A DNA stretch of 6,496 nucleotides, from positions 1-6,496 of the forward strand of contig PAUH01000011.1 in NCBI GenBank assembly GCA_002712645.1, read 5' to 3'. Shown in pieces: positions 1-6,496 of this stretch; within the stretch, counting starts at the first letter, position 1; every line of letters begins with the position of its first letter. The notes under the pieces are model-generated. The model was not told the origin of the DNA. It saw only the letters and a list, made by a program, of their open reading frames with translations, and ran no database searches. Source of the DNA: Methanobacteriota archaeon. Lineage in GTDB: Archaea; Thermoplasmatota; Poseidoniia; Poseidoniales; Thalassarchaeaceae. A program made the translations under genes and the position numbers.

Positions 1-192
<192 letters not shown>

Positions 193-215
193 ACGTAACT
201 CTGGAAACCGGGATT

Positions 216-241
216 GGCGGGGTGGCTTCGGTCACCCCGCC
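216..241 (+). terminator. Strong hairpin with UUCG tetraloop downstream of 16S rRNA (terminator or 3' processing stem)
   Basis: Bases 216-226 pair with 231-241 in an 11-bp, almost all-GC stem with one G-U pair (225/232). The loop 227-230 is TTCG closed by C-G, the very stable cUUCGg tetraloop. It begins 24 nt after the 16S end. The downstream stretch (about 253-285) is AT-rich but holds no long T run, so a classical U-tract terminator is not clear. It may end the rRNA transcript, block 3' exonucleases or belong to the precursor processing structure; the matching 16S leader is outside the window. The structure is certain on paper, the role inferred. Confidence 0.6.
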
Positions 242-296
242 GCCCAACTTCCAAATCTAAATATTCAAAATAAATTTCCAATTTCGGCCCCCATAT

Positions 297-309
297 CGTC
301 ATTTCGACG
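297..309. promoter_or_regulatory. Small inverted repeat upstream of the aapJ TATA box (possible operator)
   Basis: CGTC (297-300) and GACG (306-309) form a dyad with a 5-nt centre about 19 bp upstream of the TATA box. A second, wider pair, CCCATAT (290-296) and ATATGGG (331-337), brackets it and overlaps the TATA box. Such dyads next to a promoter can be binding sites for an archaeal regulator of amino acid uptake such as an Lrp/AsnC protein, but the arms are short and could be chance. Confidence 0.2.
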
Positions 310-327
310 CACATTTTGCCGAATCCC

Positions 328-334
328 TATATAT
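328..334 (+). promoter_or_regulatory. Archaeal TATA box for the aap operon
   Basis: TATATAT stands out at 328-334, in the spacer between the 16S gene and aapJ. Its centre is about 26 bp upstream of the aapJ ATG at 357. Archaeal TATA boxes sit about 26-27 bp upstream of the transcription start, so the start should fall at or within a few bases of the ATG, giving a leaderless mRNA. The preceding GAATCC is only a weak TFB-recognition-element match. The GGGG at 351-354 is too close to the ATG to act as a normal ribosome binding site, which fits a leaderless start. It also means aapJ need not depend on read-through from the rRNA. Confidence 0.6.
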
Positions 335-356
335 GGGTCGCAACTGAAAAGGGGCG

Positions 357-1577
357 ATGCAACGACTGATCGCTGCTACACTAATGCTGACAATGATGAC
401 TGCGGCCTTCGCTGGGTGCACCGGCGGAGACGACGATGATGATGGCTACACTCAGGCAGAGTATGACGCTGCTATCGCAACCGCCACTGAAGAGGGGCGA
501 CTAGCAGGAGTTGCAGAAGCGACACCTGTCAGCACCCTGGACACGGTCCTTGACCGCGGTTCCCTAAAGTGCGGTGTTAAGGAGAGCCAGTGGGGCATGG
601 GCTTCTTGTCCACCGACGGCGTTCGCTCAGGACTCGACATCGAGTACTGCAAGGCAGTAGCAGCTGCTATCGGCCTGAACCCAATGACTGACATCGAGTG
701 GATCCCTGCTTCCTCGCAGGACAGATTCGAGAAGCTATCGAGCGGCGAGATCGACGTGCTGATCCGCACAACGACCTGGACCACATCCAGAGACGCTGAC
801 TTGAATGCTGACTTCGCTGGAATCAACTTCTACGATGGCCAGGGCATCCTGATCCGCGGCGACCTAGTCGCCAACCCAGGCGCAGCTGCCTACACGCCTG
901 CATCACTAGACGGCGCTACAATCTGCGTCGGCACAGGCACCACGACCGAGGGTAACCTCGCTGACTGGAAGGCCAACAACGGACTCGACAATGTCGTTAT
1001 CTCCGGTGTCGCCGACGCCGCTGAGGGTACTGCAAACATGGTCGCTGGCCAGTGCGACGCGTTCACAATGGACATGTCCGCTACAGTCGCCAAGAAGTAC
1101 GTCCTCGAGAGCGACGGAACTTGTGGCGTAGAAGCAGAGGATGCTGATGGCTGCGACGACCTATGGATAGCCCCAGAGCTTCTATCGAAGGAGCCTCTGG
1201 CAGCCGCAGTCCGCGACAACGATGACGACTGGAAGGACGTCGTCGAGTGGGTTTGGTTCGGAATGGTAACGGCCGAGGAGATGGGAATCACCTCCTCGAA
1301 CTACATGAGCATGGAATCCTCCCCTGCTGTTGACAGACTGCTTGACAGCAACCTCGGACTAGGGACAGATGCTAACCCGCTACCAGCTACCTGGATGCGA
1401 AACGTTCTCGGTGCCGTCGGCAACTACGGCGAGGCATACGACAACTCGTTCTGCGACGGGAACTACGACGGTGTCTCCGGATCATCGGCTATGGCAAACT
1501 GTGTCCTAGCTCGTGAAGGAACAGACAACGCACTCGTCTCAGAGGGCGGACTCCAGTTCGCTCCTCCAATGCGCTGA
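357..1577 (+). CDS. aapJ: General L-amino acid ABC transporter, substrate-binding lipoprotein (AapJ-like)
   Basis: This 406-residue protein is the extracytoplasmic receptor of an amino acid importer. Residues 1-20 form a signal peptide ending in a lipobox (FAG|C, Cys21), so it should be a membrane-anchored lipoprotein. An acidic linker follows (five Asp, 25-29), then a helical spacer to about 56. The SBP_bac_3 fold runs from about 58 to the end. AapJ family signatures include RGSLKCGV (67-74), SGLDIEYCKAVAAAIG (91-106), TTTWTTSRD (138-146), FAGINFYDGQG (153-163), TGTTTEGNLAD (193-203), ISxEP-like LLSKEP (275-280), GAVGNYGE (352-359) and the C-terminal GGLQFAPPMR. By family analogy Arg145 and Asp239 may bind the ligand carboxylate and amino groups. 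Two cysteine pairs (256/266 and 366/382) sit in short insertions that I do not expect in bacterial AapJ (about 340 residues). The start is supported by the signal peptide and the TATA spacing. Its exact amino acid range cannot be read from sequence. Confidence 0.93.
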   Translation: MQRLIAATLMLTMMTAAFAGCTGGDDDDDGYTQAEYDAAIATATEEGRLAGVAEATPVSTLDTVLDRGSLKCGVKESQWGMGFLSTDGVRSGLDIEYCKAVAAAIGLNPMTDIEWIPASSQDRFEKLSSGEIDVLIRTTTWTTSRDADLNADFAGINFYDGQGILIRGDLVANPGAAAYTPASLDGATICVGTGTTTEGNLADWKANNGLDNVVISGVADAAEGTANMVAGQCDAFTMDMSATVAKKYVLESDGTCGVEAEDADGCDDLWIAPELLSKEPLAAAVRDNDDDWKDVVEWVWFGMVTAEEMGITSSNYMSMESSPAVDRLLDSNLGLGTDANPLPATWMRNVLGAVGNYGEAYDNSFCDGNYDGVSGSSAMANCVLAREGTDNALVSEGGLQFAPPMR

Positions 1578-1612
1578 TCACTAGCTGAGCAGCACTGAAG
1601 AGACAAACGTAA

Positions 1613-1660
1613 CCCCTGAGGGGGGCCTCGCGGCCTCCCTCGGGGACTCCAACTTCTTTT
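1613..1660 (+). terminator. GC-rich hairpin plus T-rich run between aapJ and aapQ (partial terminator / mRNA-stabilising stem)
   Basis: The left arm 1613-1627 pairs with 1632-1645 around a 4-nt loop (1628-1631). The stem has 14 base pairs, one G-U pair (1623/1636) and a single bulged T (1617). A T-rich run, CTTCTTTT, follows at 1653-1660. Sitting between the binding-protein gene and the permease genes, it probably terminates part of the transcription and/or protects the 3' end of aapJ mRNA, so that AapJ is made in excess over the membrane parts. Intergenic stems play this role in bacterial importer operons such as malE-malF. I see no convincing TATA box between it and aapQ, so aapQ is likely reached by read-through. 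Confidence 0.7.
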
Positions 1661-1686
1661 CCCAACAAAACACGGACGACTTTTGA

Positions 1687-3630
1687 ATGGATTCTTCTGC
1701 CCTCCGAGACTTCCCTCTCAAAGCACTTCAATCCCTATCAAAAGACGTTGATGAAAACATCGTCAAACCCTTCTCTAGAATGCGAGAATCCGTTCGCAGG
1801 GAATTCGTCCACGCAAGAGACAACCCTCTCGATGGAGCTCGGAGGGCCTTTGACCTATCCAAGAAGGCACTGATAGCAGCCCTCCTGCTGTGGGCCGTAT
1901 GGTCATATTGCACGAAAATGCTAGACCCCACTGTCTCAGCGATAACATCCTTCGCCTTCTCCATCCCACTCTCTGATGGATCCAACCTCAATGCTGCTTA
2001 CTACGATCCGAAATTGGTGGCTGCATGGCTATCAATATCTATTCTGACTTTTTTTCTTTTGGCACAGAATGAATTCAGAGCATTCCTCAAACCCCTTGAA
2101 TGGAAAGGGTATATCACATCACTAACCGCAGTGGCCATTGCAATCCTCATTCCCTTAATGGTTGATAATCTCGAATTCAGCCCAGACAAGGGTCTTCCGT
2201 TCCTACTTCTGGGAATCCCCGCCATGGCCGGCTACGCATTGTCGACAGGAGATTTGCCCCTTATTCTCACTTGGAGGGCAAGCACTTACCAGACTATCAG
2301 AACAGGTGTACCATTACTCATTTTCGCCTATTATGCACTCAATGTGGCCATGGCTCCCCCTATCCTGACCGAAGATCTGGTGAATACATCCTCGGCACTC
2401 ATTGTGGGCATGGCTGCCATATCTTGGATACTCATCCAGACAGAGGCGGCAAATCCGGAGGATCAAGAGAGAAGGTATGCCGCATTCATGTTCATCCTCG
2501 CAACTCCATTGATACTCTACACGGTGACTAGGATCATATTCCTACTCAACAACCCCGATAGCGTCACGAGAGACCGCTGGGATCTCGATTGGTCATTCAT
2601 GACCGAGCTCAATGCATTCGAGATTAACGTGTGGCCCGTTGAAGCCGTTTTCGGCGAAGACTCGCGATGGAGGTTCTTCACTGCTGCCGTAATCAATTCC
2701 GCTCGCGTGACGCTGGTCAGCATCGTTCTTTGCACGCTATTGGGCATAATCATAGGCGTCACTCGATTATCGAGCAATCGTCTAGCATCGAGCCTCGCGA
2801 CGATCTACGTCGAGGTATTCCGAAACCTCCCCCTCGCAGTACTTCTGTTCCTCGTTTGGACACAGATGGGCGAAACTCTGCCTCTATTCGGTGACGAGGC
2901 CAACATAGGCGGTTGGATATATTACAGCAACAAGGGATTCTGGATCCCCCTGGCGGAGTCCTGGAGAGTATACGCCTTCCTGGCGACCTTCATACTGCTG
3001 TGGGCGTTCACACGGATTAAACAGACCATCGATACGAGGCGGCAAGATTCAGTTGTAGACGACTCAGACAGGGCAGTTTTGATGAGATCCGGCATGTGGG
3101 GCGCCGTAATCGTGATTGGAACAGTATTCGTACTCGGGGACATTACTACCCCTGAGATTCTCAAACTCAGGCCCGATAGCCCTGGCACATGGCGAGTAGT
3201 GGATGGCACTGCATTTGAGATAACGCCGATGTTCACTGCGATGGTATTGGGTCTGACGCTATTCACCGCATCTGTGGTGGCAGAAATAGTGAGAGGAAGC
3301 ATCCAGGCACTTCCAAGAGGCCAGGTGGAGGCCGCTGTTTCTCTAGCCCTCACGCCGTATCAAAGACTCAGATTGGTAATACTCCCACAGGCCCTGAGGA
3401 GCATGGTGCCTCTCCTAAACAGCCAATACATGAACGTCTGGAAGAATAGCAGCTTGGCAATCGTCGTTGCATACAGTGATGTTTTCTACGTCATTTTCGT
3501 AATGATGAACAACGTCGGAAGACTGATTCCGCTGTTCCTTCTCCTGCTAGTCACGTACCAGGTCGGTAGCCTCCTTATCTCCGGCATTATGAATGCCTAC
3601 AATGCACGAGTCACGAGGGTGAAGATATGA
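1687..3630 (+). CDS. aapQ: General L-amino acid ABC transporter, permease AapQ-like, with long membrane extension
   Basis: This 647-residue integral membrane protein is one of the two channel subunits of the importer. The recognisable BPD_transp_1/HisM-type permease occupies about 310-645. It contains RLSSN (360-364), ATIYVEVFRNLPL (371-383), NKGFWIP (415-421) and the ATPase-contacting EAA loop with GQVEAAVSLAL (545-555) and ILPQALR (565-571), then WKNSSLA (585-591). The usual EAA-loop glycine is Ala554 here. Bacterial AapQ is about 400 residues. The excess is N-terminal: a charged, probably cytoplasmic, 60-residue region followed by about seven hydrophobic segments (near 61-78, 108-126, 142-160, 167-186, 208-224, 233-251, 266-287). 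The ATG directly follows an in-frame TGA at 1684-1686, so no earlier start is possible. There is no clear Shine-Dalgarno. The stop overlaps the aapM start by ATGA. Confidence 0.9.
   Translation: MDSSALRDFPLKALQSLSKDVDENIVKPFSRMRESVRREFVHARDNPLDGARRAFDLSKKALIAALLLWAVWSYCTKMLDPTVSAITSFAFSIPLSDGSNLNAAYYDPKLVAAWLSISILTFFLLAQNEFRAFLKPLEWKGYITSLTAVAIAILIPLMVDNLEFSPDKGLPFLLLGIPAMAGYALSTGDLPLILTWRASTYQTIRTGVPLLIFAYYALNVAMAPPILTEDLVNTSSALIVGMAAISWILIQTEAANPEDQERRYAAFMFILATPLILYTVTRIIFLLNNPDSVTRDRWDLDWSFMTELNAFEINVWPVEAVFGEDSRWRFFTAAVINSARVTLVSIVLCTLLGIIIGVTRLSSNRLASSLATIYVEVFRNLPLAVLLFLVWTQMGETLPLFGDEANIGGWIYYSNKGFWIPLAESWRVYAFLATFILLWAFTRIKQTIDTRRQDSVVDDSDRAVLMRSGMWGAVIVIGTVFVLGDITTPEILKLRPDSPGTWRVVDGTAFEITPMFTAMVLGLTLFTASVVAEIVRGSIQALPRGQVEAAVSLALTPYQRLRLVILPQALRSMVPLLNSQYMNVWKNSSLAIVVAYSDVFYVIFVMMNNVGRLIPLFLLLLVTYQVGSLLISGIMNAYNARVTRVKI
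3618..3622 (+). promoter_or_regulatory. Ribosome binding site of aapM
   Basis: GGTGA at 3618-3622, within GAGGGTGA, pairs with the TCACC part of the 16S tail at 184-188. It lies 4 nt before the ATG at 3627, inside the end of aapQ, and supports the overlapping start. Confidence 0.55.
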
Positions 3631-5186
3631 CGGGTCAGCTATCTTTTCCCAGATTATTTGAGGCGGAGAACGCATTCGCAGGACGGTCCAGCTTCGAAGG
3701 GGAAGATACGGATCGATGGCTTTCCATAGCAGCGTTATCGATTGCTGTCTTCTACTTCGCATTCAAGTTCGTCACAGAGATGGACATGTCACTCGATGAT
3801 CGAGTCACTGCAACCGATCGGCTGATCTACGTAATAGGCGTGTCATCGATCGGGGCATTCGCTGCGTGGATATTCTCCGTCGTGTTACTGAAAATGACCT
3901 TCAGGCGATCACTATCCACGGCATTGCTCGGTTTGATCTCCGTCGTCATCGCAAATTATGTCCTAGAGCTCGTGCTGGATATCGCACTCTTGACAATGAG
4001 ATGGGACATCATCTGGTCAAACAGAGTGCTCACATTACTCGGCGCCAAGATGACTGAGGCGATGACGCAGGACTACATACCTTCTGAGAACTGGAGATTG
4101 TGGCCAATTGTGTATATCACATGGGCCCTAATGGGTGCTGCATACGGAACTTCTACGACAACTGTAAGATCCTTCGCAGCATGGTTCGCAGTAGTCACAG
4201 CAGTCGTTTTCGCCTACGCCACAAACCCGCAACTCGCTAACTATAGTGTGGACTCGGTAAGAAACAAACTCGTCATCTCCACGATTCTTGCCGTATCCGC
4301 ATTCGGACTTTCCAGGGCGTATTCGATACGATCCGAGGAATACAAGGTCAACCGACTCAAACGGATTTTCGCAATTCTCGCTGTCGTTGACTTCTTCCTT
4401 GCAATCCTGATAATGGACCCTCCAGAGTGGCTACAGGCCTTCGCCTCTTATTGTTCCAATATACCTCTTCTGGGCGATCTTCTCTCACCACTAACCAGTC
4501 CGGGCGTACCCGCATCCGTATGGGGCGGACTATTCGTCAATATCATCGTCGCAATGGCTGGCTGTGTTCTCGGGCTGGTCGTGGGAATATTCCTGGCATT
4601 CGGCAGGCAGAGCAGACTCCCTGTTGTAAAGTGGCCATCAGTTTCCATCATAGAGATAGTACGCTCCGGCCCTCTAATCTGCTGGCTATACTTCGCGATG
4701 TATCTTCTCCCTGACGTTGTCGACCCTCTGTTCACAAATCCCGAAGATTTCGATAACATACTCCGTATGATGGCAATCTTCAGCATATTCGGCGGAGTAT
4801 ACATCGCGGAGGTGATTAGAGGCGGCTTGCAGGCAGTGGATAGCGGGCAGAAGGAAGCGGCACTGGCGCTAGGTCTCAGCCCGATACAGACCAAGAGATT
4901 GGTCGAACTTCCCAATGCAATCAGGACCACTCTGCCTTCGATAGTCAGCGTATTCATCGGGCTTTGGAAGGATACAACGCTACTATTCATCATCAATATA
5001 CTCGATTTCTTCAAATTGGCCAAGGATATGCCCAATACTGATCTATCCTTCCTCGGCTATTTCCTAGAACCGCTCTACTTCTCAGCAGTTGTATTCTGGG
5101 TTTTCGCATTCTACCTTTCCCGCATATCCATGAGCGTCGAACGCAGTCTTGGACTTGTGAAAGAGGGAGGAGGAGACAAGGCATGA
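3627..5186 (+). CDS. aapM: General L-amino acid ABC transporter, permease AapM-like, extended
   Basis: This 519-residue membrane protein is the second permease and should pair with AapQ. The transport domain covers about 297-510. It shows [14 protein letters not shown] (299-312), [10 protein letters not shown] (325-334), [10 protein letters not shown] (342-351), [14 protein letters not shown] (391-404), the EAA loop [12 protein letters not shown] (407-418) with ELPNAIR (427-433, Asn where LPQ is usual), and [10 protein letters not shown] (443-452). Upstream, [19 protein letters not shown] (139-157) resembles the segment before the core in bacterial AapM, which is about 385 residues. Extra hydrophobic segments lie near 32-50, 64-88, 98-124, 158-175, 183-198, 215-231 and 246-263. 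The start is set by the ATGA overlap with aapQ and a Shine-Dalgarno at 3618-3622, and the stop overlaps aapP the same way. This coupling suggests equal amounts of AapQ, AapM and AapP. Confidence 0.92.
   Translation: MTGQLSFPRLFEAENAFAGRSSFEGEDTDRWLSIAALSIAVFYFAFKFVTEMDMSLDDRVTATDRLIYVIGVSSIGAFAAWIFSVVLLKMTFRRSLSTALLGLISVVIANYVLELVLDIALLTMRWDIIWSNRVLTLLGAKMTEAMTQDYIPSENWRLWPIVYITWALMGAAYGTSTTTVRSFAAWFAVVTAVVFAYATNPQLANYSVDSVRNKLVISTILAVSAFGLSRAYSIRSEEYKVNRLKRIFAILAVVDFFLAILIMDPPEWLQAFASYCSNIPLLGDLLSPLTSPGVPASVWGGLFVNIIVAMAGCVLGLVVGIFLAFGRQSRLPVVKWPSVSIIEIVRSGPLICWLYFAMYLLPDVVDPLFTNPEDFDNILRMMAIFSIFGGVYIAEVIRGGLQAVDSGQKEAALALGLSPIQTKRLVELPNAIRTTLPSIVSVFIGLWKDTTLLFIINILDFFKLAKDMPNTDLSFLGYFLEPLYFSAVVFWVFAFYLSRISMSVERSLGLVKEGGGDKA
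5166..5173 (+). promoter_or_regulatory. Strong Shine-Dalgarno of aapP
   Basis: GGAGGAGG at 5166-5173 contains two overlapping GGAGG cores complementary to the 16S tail CCTCC. The second core ends 9 nt before the ATG at 5183. It is the best ribosome binding site in the window and lies within the last codons of aapM, which encode a Gly-rich tail. Confidence 0.8.
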
Positions 5187-5932
5187 GCGAAGAGAAAGAC
5201 ATCATTATCAAGACAAAGGGCGTAAAAGTCAATTTCGGAGATTTCTGGGCACTGAAGGGAATCGATGTGGAGGTCAGGAAGGGCGAGATCATCGTGATTC
5301 TGGGCCCATCTGGATCAGGAAAATCCACATTCATCAGAACATTGAATCGGCTTCAGCCTCACAGCGCGGGTAATATCGAGATAGAAGGAATCGAGATAAG
5401 TGAGAAGACCAGTGTCGCCAATCTGAAGAAGGTAAGAGCCGACGTAGGCTTTGTTTTCCAGCAGTTCAATCTATTCCCTCATCTTACAATCATGGAGAAC
5501 ATAACACTCGCTCCAATGAAGGTGAAGGGAATGACAAAGGCCGAAGCGGAGAGGAATGCCATGGAACTTCTTGAGAGGGTGGGCATACCTGAGCAGGCGT
5601 ACAAGTATCCCAGCGGCCTTTCAGGAGGCCAGCAACAGCGCGTTGCGATAGCAAGAGCACTGGCAATGGACCCAAAGATCATGCTTTTCGATGAACCAAC
5701 ATCAGCACTTGATCCAGAGATGATCAAGGAAGTCCTCGATGTGATGGTGGATCTTGCCAAATCCAACGTTACGATGATTGTGGTCACGCATGAGATGGGA
5801 TTCGCCAAAGAGGTTGGTGATCGCTGCATACTTTTCGATGAAGGACATCTGATTGAAGAAGCGCCTCCAGAGGAATTCTTCTCCAATCCCAAGCATGAGA
5901 GGACCAAGCTCTTCCTCAATCAGATACTGTAG
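5183..5932 (+). CDS. aapP: General L-amino acid ABC transporter, ATP-binding protein AapP
   Basis: This 249-residue cytoplasmic ATPase drives the importer and belongs to the polar amino acid group (GlnQ/HisP/AapP). All catalytic motifs are intact: an aromatic A-loop residue at Phe18, Walker [10 protein letters not shown] (41-49), the Q-loop in [10 protein letters not shown] (91-100, probably Gln93), the ABC signature LSGGQQQR (146-153), Walker B IMLFDE (166-171) followed by Pro172, D-loop SALD (174-177) and switch His203 in [19 protein letters not shown] and the C-terminal [16 protein letters not shown] are typical of this family. Length is normal and there is no extra regulatory domain. It is translated from a strong Shine-Dalgarno inside aapM and is the last gene of the operon, ending 6 bp before the stop of the convergent gene. 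Confidence 0.96.
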   Translation: MSEEKDIIIKTKGVKVNFGDFWALKGIDVEVRKGEIIVILGPSGSGKSTFIRTLNRLQPHSAGNIEIEGIEISEKTSVANLKKVRADVGFVFQQFNLFPHLTIMENITLAPMKVKGMTKAEAERNAMELLERVGIPEQAYKYPSGLSGGQQQRVAIARALAMDPKIMLFDEPTSALDPEMIKEVLDVMVDLAKSNVTMIVVTHEMGFAKEVGDRCILFDEGHLIEEAPPEEFFSNPKHERTKLFLNQIL

Positions 5933-5938
5933 TCCAGA

Positions 5939-6496
5939 TTACTCATTAATCCACTTGGACACCCTGGCATATATGCCGTCGTCGAAGGTGGCTAGATTCA
6001 GTTTGGGGCCATCGTTGCTCACAGTGATCCTGGCTCCTCTGGTGAAATGTATCTCATCCCATCCGTCTGCCACCACGTACCCCCTGTGCATATCGCTCGT
6101 GAGGATGGTCGCCTCATTGGTCCACGCCCAATGAGATCCATTCACTCCTCTCGATGGGTGTGGGAGATCCCTGGATAGCGCAAGATAATGATCATCAATC
6201 TCATCCCTTGGAAACCTCGAATCTTGTATATCCACTGCATGCCTAAACCATGCGCCCTGGCCAAGGAATGTGGAAAATAGCATTCCGGAAGAAGATTGAC
6301 GAAGATCAAGACTCGGGTTATGCCTGTCAGATGCCCGCTCAATACGGTATTTCGATGGTTGGTACTGATGGGTATTCGCTACAAGGAGGTCATTCAGAGC
6401 AGGGTCAGATCTGAGGATATTTCCAGATGTGGTGAGAATTTCGGCTTGAAGGCGAGGAAGTACATTTACGACGCAGGTCCCGTCAAGCACTCGTCT
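5939..6496 (-). CDS. NAD kinase-like (ATP-NAD/AcoX kinase family) protein, C-terminal part, 5' end outside window
   Basis: A 185-residue open stretch runs in from the right edge to a TAA at 5939-5941. The frame is still open at the edge (AGA CGA before a GTG at 6490), so it is most likely truncated by the window rather than started there. Numbering from the edge, PALNDLLVA (32-40), SKYRI (48-52), QSSSGMLFSTFLGQGAW (67-83) and HRGYVVADGWDEIHFTRGA (137-155) follow the order of NAD kinase C-terminal domains: the ALNE strand, the SSG...TGSxAW nucleotide loop and the late strand with a DG turn. The pattern is closest in memory to the mitochondrial NADK2-like branch rather than classical NadK. The catalytic GGDG motif would lie upstream, outside the window. 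If correct, it phosphorylates NAD(H). The loop reads LGQGAW where TGSxAW is usual, so activity is not certain. Confidence 0.65.
   Translation of the reverse strand, partial: RRVLDGTCVVNVLPRLQAEILTTSGNILRSDPALNDLLVANTHQYQPSKYRIERASDRHNPSLDLRQSSSGMLFSTFLGQGAWFRHAVDIQDSRFPRDEIDDHYLALSRDLPHPSRGVNGSHWAWTNEATILTSDMHRGYVVADGWDEIHFTRGARITVSNDGPKLNLATFDDGIYARVSKWINE

Noticed and set aside
253..285. AT-rich stretch as a second promoter for aapJ
   Set aside because: It contains TAAATATT and AAATAAAT, but neither is as good as TATATAT at 328-334, and a start from here would give a leader without a proper ribosome binding site. Not excluded, but not supported enough to list.
429..443. GAC/GAT trinucleotide run as a DNA repeat
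   Set aside because: It simply encodes the five-Asp linker after the lipidated cysteine, with mixed codons; no repeat expansion.
4448..5035. 195-residue minus-strand open frame inside aapM
   Set aside because: It is antisense to the conserved AapM permease core, whose motifs are clear on the plus strand; its Ser- and Pro-rich translation shows no domain.
5479..5919. 146-residue minus-strand open frame inside aapP
   Set aside because: Antisense to the Walker B, signature and switch motifs of an intact ATPase, so a shadow frame.
5853..6134. 93-residue plus-strand frame spanning the aapP end and the convergent gene
   Set aside because: Overlaps two better-supported genes, has no ribosome binding site, and its translation shows no domain.
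6488..6490. GTG at 6490 as the true start of the minus-strand gene
   Set aside because: The frame stays open to the window edge and the NAD kinase catalytic half is missing, so the real start is most likely beyond 6496.

Overview
The window opens with the last ~190 bases of an archaeal-type 16S rRNA gene and continues with a four-gene, same-strand operon for a general L-amino acid ABC importer of the AapJQMP type. It closes with the C-terminal part of a convergent gene that looks like an NAD kinase family protein. The 16S tail has archaeal-style sequence around the universal 1400 region. No tRNA-Ala or 23S gene follows it; a protein gene starts only 164 bp downstream. Unlinked 16S and 23S genes, a bacterial-looking lipoprotein signal with an acidic Asp-rich linker, and roughly 50% G+C together suggest a marine planktonic euryarchaeon of the Thermoplasmatota (Marine Group II/Poseidoniales or a relative). 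That placement is an inference, because the 16S fragment is too short for me to fix it by eye.

Layout: 1-192 16S rRNA 3' end. 193-356 spacer with a cUUCGg-capped hairpin, a small inverted repeat and a TATA box. 357-1577 aapJ, the substrate-binding lipoprotein. 1578-1686 spacer with a strong GC hairpin followed by a T-rich run. 1687-3630 aapQ and 3627-5186 aapM, the two permeases, followed by 5183-5932 aapP, the ATPase. aapQ/aapM and aapM/aapP both overlap by ATGA. 5939-6496 minus strand holds the 3' part of the NAD kinase-like gene, which ends only 6 bp from the aapP stop.

The genes form one importer. AapJ, anchored outside the membrane, captures amino acids and delivers them to an AapQ-AapM heterodimer, and AapP powers transport by ATP hydrolysis. 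The promoter position suggests a leaderless aapJ transcript. The hairpin after aapJ probably sets a high ratio of binding protein to permease. The last two genes have Shine-Dalgarno sequences complementary to the 16S tail visible in the same window.

The main departures from the bacterial family are the large extra membrane regions at the N-termini of both permeases and two added cysteine pairs in AapJ. I see no CRISPR array, insertion sequence, tRNA or clearly new system.
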